Assembly: GCA_937127245.1 (NCBI GenBank) | Contig: CAKZLU010000002.1 | Coordinates: 1-64,000, forward strand | DNA: 64,000 nt | Reading direction: 5' to 3' | From: an uncultured Actinomycetes bacterium | Lineage (GTDB): Bacteria; Actinomycetota; Geothermincolia; Fen-727; JACVIW01 | Shown: positions 43,781 through 53,875 of the stretch, piece after piece | Layout of the letters: the number at the start of each line of letters is the position of its first letter | How positions within the stretch are numbered: position 1 is the stretch's first letter | The notes under the pieces: model-generated | What the model was told of the DNA's origin: nothing | What the model saw: only the letters and a program-made list of their open reading frames with translations | The model's database searches: none | Position numbers and translations under genes: made by a program

Positions 43781-44311
43781 TTATAAAACCTCGACGCCGA
43801 ACACTTCTTTAAGCTGTCTTAAAGCATACTCATGGTCTTCTGGGTTTATCCCCCAGACAGCGTCTTTCATCACAGTAACTTTGTATCCGCGCATAAGCGC
43901 ATCAAGAGCAGAGGCAAAAACGCATATATTAGTGACGGTTCCGGTAATAACCAGGTGCTTTATTCCTTGTTCTCTCAAAATCTCCTCAAGCCGTGTGTTG
44001 TAAAAAGCGGAAAACCTCTTCTTCGGCACTATGAAATCCTCGGGAGCAGGTTTGAGTTCCTCAACCACCATGCTCCCCGGCGTCCCTTCAATGGCGTGAG
44101 GTCCCCATCTTTCAAATTCTTCATCATCTCGGTCATGGGAGTCGCAAACATAGATGACAGGGCGCGAGGATTCTCTTGCCCGCGTGATCAAATCGGAAAT
44201 TTTAGGGATAATATTTTCAACCCCGGGGACATATAGGTTTCCATCTGGCTTTCCAAAATCGTTAATCATGTCGATAATCAAAAGCGCGCTGTCATTGCCG
44301 AAAATTCCCAT
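43781..44311 (-). CDS. pncA: Nicotinamidase (isochorismatase family)
   Basis: A 176-residue cysteine hydrolase with the triad residues in place: Asp14 in LLIIDMINDF, Lys in VPKKRFSAF and Cys in VTNICVFAS. It carries CDSHDRDDEEF for metal binding. The family includes isochorismatases, but the adjacent pncB makes nicotinamide deamidation the best call. ATG follows GAGGGGGT. Confidence 0.88.
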   Translation of the reverse strand: MGIFGNDSALLIIDMINDFGKPDGNLYVPGVENIIPKISDLITRARESSRPVIYVCDSHDRDDEEFERWGPHAIEGTPGSMVVEELKPAPEDFIVPKKRFSAFYNTRLEEILREQGIKHLVITGTVTNICVFASALDALMRGYKVTVMKDAVWGINPEDHEYALRQLKEVFGVEVL

Positions 44312-44323
44312 CTTTTGACCCCC

Positions 44324-45676
44324 TCATTCCAATAATGGATTGCATAACACTTTTTCTGCCCTTCCCCTTAAAGCGTGCCCTCCAGCGCTTATTATATTCG
44401 CTTCAACTATCATTCCAGGTACAAGTCCATAATCCGAAATAAGAACAACGTGATTTCCGCGAGTCCTTCCCTCGAAAAAATCGCCTTTCTGCGCACTTCC
44501 CTCGATAAGAACCTCGAAGCGCTTTCCAACCATTGATTGAAGTTTCCGAGCGGTGATCCTTTGCTGAAGGCGATGAAGCTCATCGAACCGTTTGCGCTTA
44601 GTTTCAATCGGCACATCATCCCCCATCTGCAAAGCCCTTGTCCCGGGACGAGGGGAATAGAGGAAAACATAGGCTGAGTCAAACTCGACCCTCCTGACCA
44701 AATTAAGCGTTTCCTCAAACTGTTCGTCCGTTTCGCCCGGGAATCCGACTATGATGTCTGTTGTAACAGATAGTCCAGAAACGAGCTTCCTTGCGGTATC
44801 CACGATGTCCAGGTAGTAATCCCTTGTATACCCTCTGTTCATTTTTTTCAAAACGGCGTCGGAACCTGATTGGACAGGAAGATGAAGATGTTCGCATACT
44901 TCCGGTATTTGGGCGATAGCCGCAATCGTCCTCTCAGTAATATTCTTGGGATGTGAGGTCTCGAATCTTATCCTCCTTATCCCGGGTATTCTGCTGACAC
45001 CTTCCAGCACATCAACAAAATCAACGTCATCGGGCAGGTCCGCTCCGTAAGAATTTACGTTATGCCCGAGCAGAACAACCTCAACCACTCCGTCAGTCCC
45101 AAGCCTGGATGCTTCCTCAAGAATTTCATCCAGGTTCCTGCTTTTCTCGCGTCCCCGTGCGAATGGAACAATGCAATAGGAACAAAAATTGTTACATCCG
45201 TGACTTATGGGCAACCATGCTTTGAACCTTTTCTCCCTCACACAGGGAAGAGCATCGATCAAGCATTCATCAAGATTTTCAATAGCGCAAACCCTTCGTT
45301 CTTTTGCCATAACCAAAAGTCTTTCGAGTTCACCGACAGCGCCCAAGCCGAAAACAAGGTCCACACCAGGAAATCTATTGAGAAGCTCAACGCCGTAAAC
45401 TTGAGCCATGCAACCACAAACGGCGATCATCGGTTTCCCGGCGTCCTTATTGGAGGTAACGGAGGCGATACTGCCAAATATCTTCTGCTCCGCGCTTTTT
45501 CTCACCATGCAGGTGTTGAAAATGACAAGGTCCGCTTGACCGATTTCCGCAGCGGGTTTAAATCCGGCTTCCTCCAACAAGCCGGAAATATGTTCAGAAT
45601 CATGAAGGTTCATCTGACAACCGTACGTGCGGATGAAGTATGAGTGGGAATTCTTATCTTTTTCGGTATACGTCAT
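44324..45676 (-). CDS. miaB: tRNA-2-methylthio-N6-dimethylallyladenosine synthase
   Basis: A 450-residue radical SAM methylthiotransferase. The N-terminal UPF0004 domain starts with RTYGCQMNLHDSEHI. The radical SAM motif C-x3-C-x2-C lies in CNNFCSYCIVPFARGREKSR, and a C-terminal TRAM domain ends the protein. The QMN and RGREKSR variants indicate MiaB rather than MtaB. It adds the methylthio group to i6A37 made by MiaA. The start overlaps the stop of the upstream gene as ATGA. Confidence 0.96.
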   Translation of the reverse strand: MTYTEKDKNSHSYFIRTYGCQMNLHDSEHISGLLEEAGFKPAAEIGQADLVIFNTCMVRKSAEQKIFGSIASVTSNKDAGKPMIAVCGCMAQVYGVELLNRFPGVDLVFGLGAVGELERLLVMAKERRVCAIENLDECLIDALPCVREKRFKAWLPISHGCNNFCSYCIVPFARGREKSRNLDEILEEASRLGTDGVVEVVLLGHNVNSYGADLPDDVDFVDVLEGVSRIPGIRRIRFETSHPKNITERTIAAIAQIPEVCEHLHLPVQSGSDAVLKKMNRGYTRDYYLDIVDTARKLVSGLSVTTDIIVGFPGETDEQFEETLNLVRRVEFDSAYVFLYSPRPGTRALQMGDDVPIETKRKRFDELHRLQQRITARKLQSMVGKRFEVLIEGSAQKGDFFEGRTRGNHVVLISDYGLVPGMIVEANIISAGGHALRGRAEKVLCNPLLE

Positions 45677-46050
45677 TTCCGGTGAGACTCTCTCTGAGAG
45701 ATTCTTCTTCGAACGGCAATGGTCATTGCGGCAGCTCCAGTGGAGATGAAACCTGCTTTAGCCATGGGTGAGTTCGCCGCCTTTTTTATTGCCTCCGTGG
45801 CTTGTCCCATTCTTTCCACCAGAACTTTTGTCTCAGCGGTAACTTTTTCGATATTATCCAGTTCGCTATTGACGCTGTCCATGGTGTCCTGCGCTTTTTT
45901 CAAAAGCGCGACCGCGTAAGGTCGCGTTTCGGAAACGATCTCAGCGAGCTCATCCGCCGTTTTTCTCAAGCGAATGAGAACGGGAATTATAAAAATCATA
46001 AGTACAACAACCGCCGCGGCTCCGGTTATTTGTAAAACCTTAAGTGCCAT
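45673..46050 (-). CDS. DUF948-like membrane-anchored coiled-coil protein
   Basis: A 125-residue protein with one N-terminal membrane helix (about 9-28) and a coiled coil (about 30-95), ending in a basic tail. This is the DUF948 pattern; the function is unknown. ATG follows GAAAGGAAATAGA. It overlaps miaB by four bases. Confidence 0.75.
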   Translation of the reverse strand: MALKVLQITGAAAVVVLMIFIIPVLIRLRKTADELAEIVSETRPYAVALLKKAQDTMDSVNSELDNIEKVTAETKVLVERMGQATEAIKKAANSPMAKAGFISTGAAAMTIAVRRRISQRESHRK

Positions 46051-46126
46051 TCTATTTCCTTTCTGTGAGTATTCAAGGATGCATTTCAGATCGGTTAAGT
46101 TATTTTAGGATATAGATAAAGGGTTC

Positions 46127-47098
46127 TCAATCCTTCGGCTCTTCAAAAGGGGAATTTTCCGTCCCAAGTATCCCGACGAAAGGATATCTTTCTACCTTCC
46201 AGGTCCCATCCTCAAAGATGAGTCCGACTTCTTGAACGATAGGCGAGCCCTTTTCCAAATAAACCACAACTGGGACATGCGCTCTCCCGTCCTCCCCCAC
46301 TTCTATTTGCCGCGCGCTAATGGCAAAATCAACAGGTTTTGAATCTTTCCACCCGGAACGCCATTTAGCGGCGAACCCTTCCTTGGTTACGCCGAAAATT
46401 GCGTAAACCTCATGGACCTTTTTTGAAAGCAATGCCCACAGGATTTCCGGATTGTATTCCTTGATATCCGCGTTCATGAAATTCAAAACAGTGTTCCTTA
46501 TTTCCTTGATTTGAGCCGGGAGCTTCTCCTCACTGGAAGAAGAGAGGGTCGCGATAATAATCGAACCGCAATCGAAAAACTCCCCATCAATTCTCCTCAA
46601 TCCTTTCCCCAAAGACCTCATAACCTCTTCGTAACTATCCCTTGCTCTGGTTGCGCTCTCAACCACAGCGAACTCCAACTGGCTTTTCTTTTCTGAATCT
46701 GAAGTGAAGAGATTTTGCAATGACTGTTGAATTTTCTCAAGGTAGGATGAAATGGCGCTCATCGCCTTAATTGATTGATCGACGACCTCGCTTTCTCTCC
46801 CCCATTTATGCTTTAATTTTTCCATCTCCCCGGAAAGATACTGCCGGAGTCGTTCGGTTCTTGAAGAAATTTCCTGAGGAGAATAGCCGCCCTTACCGGA
46901 GATGCATCTTACTATACCCTGGGCCTTTACCGACACGGTTGACCAGACTCCCCTCAAATCCTTGATTATAGAGGCTCCAGATTTCTTGCCGCTGCACGCC
47001 GGAAAGCAAACCAGGTATGCAAACAGCAACAAACCGCAGATAACCAGCGTTAATTTTTTCCCTTTCGCGCAGAATCGCTCAAATAAGCGCTTTCTCAT
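46127..47098 (-). CDS. Predicted lipoprotein of unknown function
   Basis: A 323-residue protein I do not recognise. A basic N-terminus and hydrophobic stretch end in CFPACSGK, a plausible lipobox with Cys35. The middle (about 70-140) is helical and coiled, and the C-terminal part (about 215-315) looks like an NTF2-like alpha+beta domain (KEGFAAKWRSGWKDSKPVDF, then FEDGTWKVERYPF). The ATG has no strong ribosome-binding site. Confidence 0.7.
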   Translation of the reverse strand: MRKRLFERFCAKGKKLTLVICGLLLFAYLVCFPACSGKKSGASIIKDLRGVWSTVSVKAQGIVRCISGKGGYSPQEISSRTERLRQYLSGEMEKLKHKWGRESEVVDQSIKAMSAISSYLEKIQQSLQNLFTSDSEKKSQLEFAVVESATRARDSYEEVMRSLGKGLRRIDGEFFDCGSIIIATLSSSSEEKLPAQIKEIRNTVLNFMNADIKEYNPEILWALLSKKVHEVYAIFGVTKEGFAAKWRSGWKDSKPVDFAISARQIEVGEDGRAHVPVVVYLEKGSPIVQEVGLIFEDGTWKVERYPFVGILGTENSPFEEPKD

Positions 47099-47515
47099 GG
47101 GTGATCTGCCCGTTTGACACTTGAGTTAGGCCCCGTTTGTTTATTCCTCTTTTCATATTAAACGTATCGGATTCACGAGAGCTTTTCTCTACTGGCTCAA
47201 CTCATCATAAAAGAGGAAATCCATATTTCTAAAATGAAACCCCGCTTTTTGGATCACTGGAAATAATATCAAGGCGGGCATCATGGTGGCAGTCATCGGA
47301 CATTATAGCCACAGATGCATAACACAACTCAGGCGAGCTTATGAAACACAGGCGGGCTTCGTCTTTTCGTCATGGTCAAGAAGGGAGAAGCGTACCGATA
47401 TTCCATTTGGGTCAGGTTTACTTACCTCTACGAGCCTCATCAGTTCCAAGAAAGAGGAGAAAAACTTACAAATGGTCTGTTTGCATCCCTCGAAAAGACA
47501 AACGGGGTCGGCGTT
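47099..47515 (-). other. Intergenic region between rny and the lipoprotein gene
   Basis: No gene is visible in these 417 bases. Plus-strand frames here run into the antisense of rny, have no ribosome-binding site and are rejected. No terminator with a clear T-tract was found after rny. Confidence 0.5.
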
Positions 47516-49048
47516 CTATTTCGCGTATTCTACCGCTCGGGTCTCCCTTATTACAGTTATCTTTATCTGCCCAGGATAATCAAGTTGCTCTTCAATCTCT
47601 TTGGCGATATCTCTTGCGAGAACAACGCTTTGGGCATCGTCAATTGTGTCAGCTTGTACCATGACGCGTATTTCTCTGCCCGCCTGCATAGCGTATGCCT
47701 TTTCGACTCCCTCAAATGAATCAGCAAGTGTCTCGAGCTTCTCGAGCCTCTTTATATAGCTTTCGAGCGTTTCTCTCCTTGCTCCAGGTCTTGCGGCTGA
47801 TATGGCGTCGGCAGCTTGCACGAGTACCGCTTCTATCGTTTTGATTTCAATCTCTCCGTGGTGCGCCTCGATCGCGTGGACAACCTGGTTTGATTCCCCT
47901 AACCTTTTCGCAAGCTCTGCTCCGATCAAAGCATGAGAACCCTCGACCTCATGATCAATTGCTTTACCTATGTCGTGGAGCAAGCCTGCCCTTTTCGGAA
48001 TCTTGGGGTCGAGACCCAGTTCAGAGGCCATAATACCGGCCAGGTGAGCGACCTCGATTGAATGGGTTAAGACATTTTGCCCGTAAGAAGTCCTGAACTT
48101 GAGCCTTCCCAGAGCGCGCACCAGTTCCTTATTTATGTTATGAATTCCGATCTCGAAGACCGCGGATTCGCCAGCTTCCCTGATTTCATTCTCGACTTCC
48201 GCTTTGGCCTTTTCATACATCTCCTCTATCCTGGCAGGTTGTATTCTCCCATCAGTTATCAATTTTTCGAGGGTTATTCTTGCAATTTCTCGTCTTATTG
48301 GATCGAAACTTGAAAGCACAACCGCCTCAGGTGTGTCATCTATTATCAGATTGATCCCTGTCAGATTTTCAAAAGTTCTGATGTTGCGCCCCTCTCTACC
48401 AATTATTCGCCCCTTCATCTCATCAGAAGGCAAGGGAACCACTGAGACCGTGGTCTCCGCAACATGCTCTGAGGCGCACCGTTGAATCGCAAGCGAGATT
48501 ATCTTCCGCGCTTTCTTCTCAGCTTCTTCTCTTGCTCTGATCTCCTCTTCTTTTATAAACATCGCGTATTCATGCTTGACCTCGTCCTTTATGGAATTTA
48601 TGAGGAATTCCCGAGCTTCCTCTGTGGTCATGTGAGCTATTTTCTCAAGAAGTTTCTTCTGTTCTGAAGCAGCTTTTGCGAGTTTCATCTCCTGGGCTTT
48701 AAGATGTTCTTCCCATGCGACCACTCGCTTCTCTCTTTTTTCAGCCTCTTTCTCCTTGGATTCGAGAAGCTCTTCACGCTGCATTAATCTGCGCTCAAGT
48801 CTTTGAAGATCACTTCTCCGGCTTGTCAGCTCGCGCTCAGCCTCAGCCCTCATACTGTGTATCCGGTCCTTAGCCTCAACCTTAGCTTCACGTTTTATGT
48901 TATCCGCTTGCCTTTTTGCCTCTGCAAGTATTTTTTCCGCGGTGACTTGAGCTTCTTCTCTTTTTGATTCTATGAGATACTTTCTTATGTAGAACCCTAG
49001 TACAAAACCTGCAGCCAGTGCTGCGGCGGCTATCAGGGCGGTCACCAT
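47516..49048 (-). CDS. rny: Ribonuclease Y
   Basis: A 510-residue membrane-tethered endoribonuclease that starts mRNA decay. It has an N-terminal membrane helix (about 3-22), a long coiled coil (about 30-195), a KH domain with [15 protein letters not shown], and an HD domain with [10 protein letters not shown] and [13 protein letters not shown] follows a consensus AAAAAGGAGG. A terminator-like hairpin sits immediately before this ribosome-binding site. The order recA, recX, rny, miaB is common in clostridia and deep actinobacteria. Confidence 0.96.
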   Translation of the reverse strand: MVTALIAAAALAAGFVLGFYIRKYLIESKREEAQVTAEKILAEAKRQADNIKREAKVEAKDRIHSMRAEAERELTSRRSDLQRLERRLMQREELLESKEKEAEKREKRVVAWEEHLKAQEMKLAKAASEQKKLLEKIAHMTTEEAREFLINSIKDEVKHEYAMFIKEEEIRAREEAEKKARKIISLAIQRCASEHVAETTVSVVPLPSDEMKGRIIGREGRNIRTFENLTGINLIIDDTPEAVVLSSFDPIRREIARITLEKLITDGRIQPARIEEMYEKAKAEVENEIREAGESAVFEIGIHNINKELVRALGRLKFRTSYGQNVLTHSIEVAHLAGIMASELGLDPKIPKRAGLLHDIGKAIDHEVEGSHALIGAELAKRLGESNQVVHAIEAHHGEIEIKTIEAVLVQAADAISAARPGARRETLESYIKRLEKLETLADSFEGVEKAYAMQAGREIRVMVQADTIDDAQSVVLARDIAKEIEEQLDYPGQIKITVIRETRAVEYAK

Positions 49049-49068
49049 CTTAAATACCTCCTTTTTAT

Positions 49069-49093
49069 GAAAAAGAGCCGAGCACGGCTCGGC
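49069..49093 (-). terminator. Terminator or attenuator in the rny leader
   Basis: On the minus strand GCCGAGC (49087-49093) and GCTCGGC (49077-49083) form a perfect 7-bp stem with a three-base loop, followed by TCTTTTTC. It lies 21 bases before the rny ATG, just upstream of its ribosome-binding site. It either ends recA-recX transcripts or acts within the rny leader. Confidence 0.7.
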
Positions 49094-49451
49094 ACAGACA
49101 GTTTAAATTTTAGAAGCCGGACTAACCCTGAACTAACAGTTTATATATATTCATTGGGCAGAGCCAGTCGTCCGTCCCCAAAATCCATTAAACAAATTAT
49201 AAAAAAACAATTCCCTACTGTGCCTTGTATGCAATATTGATTTTATTCCCGGACTTAAGCACTGTCAATGAAAATCGGATAAGCACAACGCTGGTTTTCC
49301 TTTCATCAATCGGATGAGCCTTTCTCGTATCCAGCGAAGTGATACCCAAGATTTTGGAGAAGACGCTCCTTTCTGATCTGTAGGTTTTTTGAAAACTTTG
49401 AAATTTCCAATCCTCTCAAAAATATGCCCTGTTCGAGATACAATCTAACCC
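49094..49451 (-). other. Intergenic region between recX and rny with possible rny promoter
   Basis: No gene is visible. On the minus strand a consensus TATAAT lies at 49196-49201; 17 bases upstream the sequence is GGCACA, a poor -35. If used, the transcript would carry a leader of about 140 bases containing the hairpin at 49069-49093. Confidence 0.3.
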
Positions 49452-49958
49452 TTAGAAATCCAGACTTGCTTCAAGCCCCTCGACGGCAGCAATGGATGAT
49501 TCCTCGGAAAACCCTCTTCTGGATAAATAAATAAGAAGCTTCTTTCGTGATATCTCTTCGGGTTTTGAGGCTTTCCTGATAAGCTGGGTCCTCAGTACTT
49601 CTTTGGCTCTTTCCTTCTCCAAATCTGAAAATTCCGCTATCGTCTCCTCGATGATGTCTCTCTTTACTCCTTTTTCCGCAAGTTTGCGCCTTATCTTTAA
49701 TGTGCCGTATCCTTTTGAGAATATCTCCTCCGCGTATCTGACAGCAAACTGCCGGTCATCTAAAAGACCCATGTCCTTAAGGCGTTCCAAGGTCTCGTGA
49801 ATCTCACTGGCATCAAAACCCTTTAAAAGAAGGCGTTGATAGATTTCTTGACATGACCTGGGTTTTCTTTCTAAGAAACGTAAAGCCTGGAAGTAAGGAG
49901 AAGAACCGGTATCCTCTACAGCCCTGCTCGTTCCTTCCCTTGCGCTCTTATTGCTCAA
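49452..49958 (-). CDS. recX: Regulatory protein RecX
   Basis: About 168 residues of three tandem three-helix repeats typical of RecX ([34 protein letters not shown], then [15 protein letters not shown]). RecX modulates RecA filaments. TTG 49958 is preferred because AGGAG lies seven bases before it; ATG 49964 would sit directly on that site. The start overlaps the end of recA. Confidence 0.92.
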   Translation of the reverse strand: MSNKSAREGTSRAVEDTGSSPYFQALRFLERKPRSCQEIYQRLLLKGFDASEIHETLERLKDMGLLDDRQFAVRYAEEIFSKGYGTLKIRRKLAEKGVKRDIIEETIAEFSDLEKERAKEVLRTQLIRKASKPEEISRKKLLIYLSRRGFSEESSIAAVEGLEASLDF

Positions 49959-50982
49959 ATTCATCTCCTGCTTTTTCTCCCGCCGAGTCTACTCGAGGAA
50001 GAAGCCCCGCCTTCTCCCTTATCATCATTTCTATCTGGTTTGATATTTCGGGGTGTTCCAGTAAGAAATTCTTCGCGTTTTCCCTTCCCTGACCAAGCTG
50101 CTGTTGGTCATACATATACCACGCGCCGCTCTTTTTAACGATTCCAAAATCAACTCCGAGGTCGAGGATGTCACCCTCTTTCGAAATTCCGGTTCCGTAC
50201 ATGATATCGAACTCCGCGTTCTTAAAAGGCGGCGCAACTTTGTTTTTGACCACCCGCGCGCGCACACGGTTGCCAACTATCTCTGTTCCCTTCTTGATTG
50301 AGTCGAGCTTCCTTAAATCAATCCGTACGGACGAATAAAACTTAAGCGCTCTTCCCCCAGGCGTGACCTCCGGGCTCCCGAACATGACCCCGATTTTTTC
50401 TCGGAGTTGATTTATAAAAATCGTCACGGCTCTTGATCTGTTTATTGCCGTTGAAAGTTTCCTTAAAGCCTGGGACATCAACCTCGCCTGGAGACCCACA
50501 TGAGAATCGCCTATTTCCCCCTCTATTTCCGCGCGGGGAACCAGCGCCGCCACTGAATCGATGACAATCACGTCGATCGAGGCGCTTCTGACAAGAACCT
50601 CTGTTATCTCCAAGGCCTGCTCGCCGGTGTCGGGTTGGCTTATTAAGAGTTCATCAATATTGACCCCTACTGCACTGGCGTACTGGGGATCCATGGCGTT
50701 TTCCGCATCGATGAACGCGCAGGTGCCTCCCAGTTTTTGAGCCTCAGCGATCACGTGGAGCGCCACAGTTGTCTTTCCGCTCGATTCTGGACCGAATATT
50801 TCCACAACACGCCCTCTCGGAAGCCCTCCGACGCCCAGAGCTATATCCAGCGCAATCGAGCCTGTGGGTATGACCTCCACGGACATGCGGTCAGCCTCAG
50901 CGCCTAAACGCATTATTGATCCACGCCCAAACTGTTTTTCTATCTGCATAAGCGCCATTTCGAGAGATTTTTCCTTATCCAA
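49948..50982 (-). CDS. recA: Recombinase RecA
   Basis: A 344-residue recombinase with Walker [10 protein letters not shown], Walker [13 protein letters not shown] and the loop L2 region [16 protein letters not shown]. The usual FIDAEHALDP reads [10 protein letters not shown]. It carries out strand exchange and promotes LexA cleavage. The start is TTG behind AAAGGGTGA. No GAAC-N4-GTTC-type SOS box is visible in the 77 bases upstream. Confidence 0.98.
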   Translation of the reverse strand: MDKEKSLEMALMQIEKQFGRGSIMRLGAEADRMSVEVIPTGSIALDIALGVGGLPRGRVVEIFGPESSGKTTVALHVIAEAQKLGGTCAFIDAENAMDPQYASAVGVNIDELLISQPDTGEQALEITEVLVRSASIDVIVIDSVAALVPRAEIEGEIGDSHVGLQARLMSQALRKLSTAINRSRAVTIFINQLREKIGVMFGSPEVTPGGRALKFYSSVRIDLRKLDSIKKGTEIVGNRVRARVVKNKVAPPFKNAEFDIMYGTGISKEGDILDLGVDFGIVKKSGAWYMYDQQQLGQGRENAKNFLLEHPEISNQIEMMIREKAGLLPRVDSAGEKAGDEFEQ

Positions 50983-51059
50983 TTTGGGTCACCCTTTCAA
51001 ATGGTTTCTTTCAAAATTTTTATCAAAAAGCCGTACCAGTCATGCCAAAAACTCTATAA

Positions 51060-51623
51060 CTACTTTATCCTCTGAAGGACAGAATATTCGGCGCCCGAGC
51101 TTTTCAGCTCGCTTTCGAAAAGTATGATATCTTCAACCGTGAAGAAAATGGGACTGTCGTTTTCCCGTTCGCTTATCGATGGGACAGCCACTGGGCCGCC
51201 TGAGGACCGTCCAATGGTTATGTGGGGATGGTACTTTCTTTTCTCGCTTTTTATACCCATCCTGGTAAGTCTTCCATCGATCATTCGGAACATTTTTTCA
51301 AGCTTACCCTCGATATCACCGGCGCCTACCCATATAACTTTAGCACGATCATGTGACGGAAAACCTCCCACGCCCCCCACAGATACCTTTGCGGGCAAAA
51401 ACTTCGAGCATTGACTCATTATCTTTACTATCTCCGGCACAACGGAAGAGTCACACCATCCAATGAACTTAAGTGTTATATGAAGGTTCTCGGGGCGTAC
51501 CCAGCGAACGCCTGTTATTAACCTGGACAGCTGGTCGATTTTTGAGGCGGCGTAATCTCTTGCTTCCTCGCTGAGGGAGATTCCGATAAATATTCTAATC
51601 TTTTGCTTGCCAGATTCCTTCAT
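51060..51623 (-). CDS. thpR: RNA 2',3'-cyclic phosphodiesterase
   Basis: A 187-residue 2H phosphoesterase with both HxTx motifs: HITLKF and HITIGR. The family hydrolyses 2',3'-cyclic phosphate RNA ends and can join 2'-5' linked halves in vitro. It lies immediately upstream of recA, a common arrangement. The ATG has no strong ribosome-binding site. Confidence 0.93.
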   Translation of the reverse strand: MKESGKQKIRIFIGISLSEEARDYAASKIDQLSRLITGVRWVRPENLHITLKFIGWCDSSVVPEIVKIMSQCSKFLPAKVSVGGVGGFPSHDRAKVIWVGAGDIEGKLEKMFRMIDGRLTRMGIKSEKRKYHPHITIGRSSGGPVAVPSISERENDSPIFFTVEDIILFESELKSSGAEYSVLQRIK

Positions 51624-51677
51624 CGATAAAGATTATACAATCAAAGATTAAGCAATACAAGCAAATAAATAATGCCG

Positions 51678-51938
51678 CTACTTAGTAACGATTTCGATAA
51701 TCTTGTGACGTTTTGTTGCGCCCCTAATGATTTTCAAAGAGCTCTCGGGTAGGTCCAAAAAAATTGAAATAACTGAGATGAGTTCTTTGTTGGCTTTGCC
51801 CTTTTTAGGTTGAGATTTTAATTGCACTTTTAGAGAGCCGTCACCCAGAACAATAACTTCAGTCTTTTTTGATCCAGGAGAAACTTTCACGCTAGTGAGT
51901 TTACACTCGGTTTGATTTTCTTTTGAAGCGCTCAACAA
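51678..51938 (-). CDS. DUF167 (YggU) family protein
   Basis: An 86-residue protein with the family core VKVSPGSKKTEV, LKVQLKSQPKKGKANKELI and IIRGATKRHK. The function is unknown. The start is TTG at 51938 or the adjacent TTG at 51935. In many bacteria this family follows yggS/yggT and proC near divIVA, as here. Confidence 0.9.
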   Translation of the reverse strand: MLSASKENQTECKLTSVKVSPGSKKTEVIVLGDGSLKVQLKSQPKKGKANKELISVISIFLDLPESSLKIIRGATKRHKIIEIVTK

Positions 51939-51989
51939 AATCTCTGATTCTTTAAGGTAAGCGACATGAACAAAACAGTCGGGATTTGC

Positions 51990-53024
51990 CTATTCCCAAA
52001 ACAGGTCCCGCTCTTTCTTTTCTCTCCGGAAAACCCGCCCCCGCTTTCCGCGCTCTTTCTCATCTTCCTCAAGCCCGAGCAGCTCAACGTACGGATTTTC
52101 CTCGTCTTTCGCTCCTAAAATCTCGTTTATTAAATCTGAGCTCGAGACCGTTTCCTCCCCCAGGTCTGCTCTTTTTGTATCCCCGGAACCCTGATCCACA
52201 ATTTCGGTGTTCCCTCCCTGCTTGAGTTCAGGGGTCTTTTCAGTCTTAACCCGGGTAACATCCTCCTCGGTTTCTTTATCGACATCTATTTTTGCTTCGG
52301 TCTGTTCCGGTGTATCTTTTCTCTCCACCGTCTCAGAGCTGGACTGCCCTCTTTTATCACTATCGCTTATCCTCTTGGCAATTGTTGTTTCTTGCTGGTC
52401 GGCAATTTCCCTGGAATCGCCCTTCGCCTCTTCGACGTGTTCAATCGCCGGGACAGATTCCTTTTCCTCGGTTAACACGTCCTCGATGGCTGTTTCGCTG
52501 CCAGCGTATCTGATATCGCCACTGGAAACATCCGACTTCTCAGACTCTAAAATCCTTTCGGCTTCCCTGAGATGAGATGCCGCTATTTCCCTCAGGGAAT
52601 CAAGATAGCTCCCCCTGATTTCTTTAAGCCTTGCTATCTCTCTTTCTATCTTCGTGCGCTCGGCTTGAGCTTTAGATATCAAATCCCTTGCCTGTTCCCG
52701 CGCCCTGTTCAAAGCAGCCTCCGAGTCCTGCCTCGCCTTTTCTATAAGAGCCTCGGACTCCTGTCGTGCCTGCTCTTTCATTACTTCCGCCGCTTTAGAT
52801 GCGGTTAACAGCGCGTTTTGCAGGGAATTTTGCATTTCCTCAAATTCCTGTACCCGCTTCCTTGCGGCTTCAAGTTGCTGTGTGAGATCCTCATTAACGT
52901 GAATAAGCCTCTCCAGTTCGTCAGCCACTAAGTCCAGAAACGAATCCACTTCTTCCTCGTTGTACCCTCCAAACCGCGCGGATTTGAACTCTTTGTGATG
53001 GATATCCTGAGGAGTTATTGTCAT
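51990..53024 (-). CDS. divIVA: Cell-division/polarity protein DivIVA
   Basis: A 344-residue protein. The N-terminal DivIVA domain begins ITPQDIHHKEFKSARFGGYNEEEVDSFLDLV, followed by a coiled coil (about 30-150). A long acidic, low-complexity tail ends in the basic RGRVFRREKKERD. The tail is longer than in the Bacillus protein and is like actinobacterial DivIVA/Wag31, which recruits wall synthesis to curved membrane. ATG follows GGGAGGT. Confidence 0.93.
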   Translation of the reverse strand: MTITPQDIHHKEFKSARFGGYNEEEVDSFLDLVADELERLIHVNEDLTQQLEAARKRVQEFEEMQNSLQNALLTASKAAEVMKEQARQESEALIEKARQDSEAALNRAREQARDLISKAQAERTKIEREIARLKEIRGSYLDSLREIAASHLREAERILESEKSDVSSGDIRYAGSETAIEDVLTEEKESVPAIEHVEEAKGDSREIADQQETTIAKRISDSDKRGQSSSETVERKDTPEQTEAKIDVDKETEEDVTRVKTEKTPELKQGGNTEIVDQGSGDTKRADLGEETVSSSDLINEILGAKDEENPYVELLGLEEDEKERGKRGRVFRREKKERDLFWE

Positions 53025-53051
53025 GGTTCATACCTCCCAATGTGCTTTTTG

Positions 53052-53855
53052 TTACTTCGTGAGCTCCTCGGCTCTTCTCATGGCTCTGGATACTGCTTTC
53101 CTCACGAGTTCTTCAAATCCTCCGTTCTCAAGCTCACCAATTGCCGCGACGGTTGTTCCGCCGGGACTGGATACAGCCATCCTCAACTCATAAGGAGTCA
53201 AACCCGATTCTTTCAACAATTTTCCTGATCCCCAAAGCGTTTCTCGCGCCAAAAGAGCGGCGATTTTCTCATCGAGACCAAGCAAGATCGCCGCTTTTAT
53301 AAGCGCCTCAGTGAGGTAGAAAAAGTAAGCGGGACCGCTGCCGCTCACAGCGGTGATAAGATTCATTTGGTCCTCGGATACTTCAATCGCCTCGCCAAAA
53401 CCAGACAAAAGGAGTTTTATGTCTTCCAAACCATCTTTATAATTACCCAGGTCAACACAGTAAGCCGAAACGGAGGCAAGTGATCTTGCGCATATATTGG
53501 GCATAACCCTCACGACGCAAGCTTTCGAACCAATAGCCATTCGAATGGAATCCACGCTGAGTCCGGCGGCAATGGAGACCAGGCATTTTTCATCGTCCAG
53601 GGTATCGGCAATATCCTCGAGCACTTCCCTGGAATCCTGAGGTTTCACGGCAAGAAAGATGATCTCGGTTAATTCCGCGACATCCCTGGGTTCCTGTAAA
53701 ACTCTAATTCGATACCTGCTTGCTATCTTTTCCCTTTTTTCTGCGCTCTTTTCGCACGCGACAATTTCGCTCTTCTCGATGACTCCGGAGCTCAGCCAGC
53801 CACGGAGCATAGCCTCACCCATATTGCCGACGCCAATCAAACCGACCTTTCTCAA
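53052..53855 (-). CDS. proC: Pyrroline-5-carboxylate reductase
   Basis: A 267-residue NAD(P)H enzyme for the last step of proline synthesis. The N-terminal Rossmann motif is VGLIGVGNMGEAMLRG, and the C-terminal dimer domain carries AVSGSGPAYFFYLTEAL and SSPGGTTVAAIGELENGGF. The start is TTG behind CGGAGGAA. It lies between sepF and divIVA, a known placement. Confidence 0.96.
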   Translation of the reverse strand: MRKVGLIGVGNMGEAMLRGWLSSGVIEKSEIVACEKSAEKREKIASRYRIRVLQEPRDVAELTEIIFLAVKPQDSREVLEDIADTLDDEKCLVSIAAGLSVDSIRMAIGSKACVVRVMPNICARSLASVSAYCVDLGNYKDGLEDIKLLLSGFGEAIEVSEDQMNLITAVSGSGPAYFFYLTEALIKAAILLGLDEKIAALLARETLWGSGKLLKESGLTPYELRMAVSSPGGTTVAAIGELENGGFEELVRKAVSRAMRRAEELTK

Positions 53856-53875
53856 AAATTCCTCCGGTGGGGAAA

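Noticed and set aside
47283-47719. Several plus-strand frames between the lipoprotein gene and rny.
   Set aside because: They overlap each other and the antisense of rny, lack ribosome-binding sites and resemble no family.
50983-51059. An SOS (LexA) box upstream of recA.
   Set aside because: No GAAC-N4-GTTC or similar palindrome could be found.
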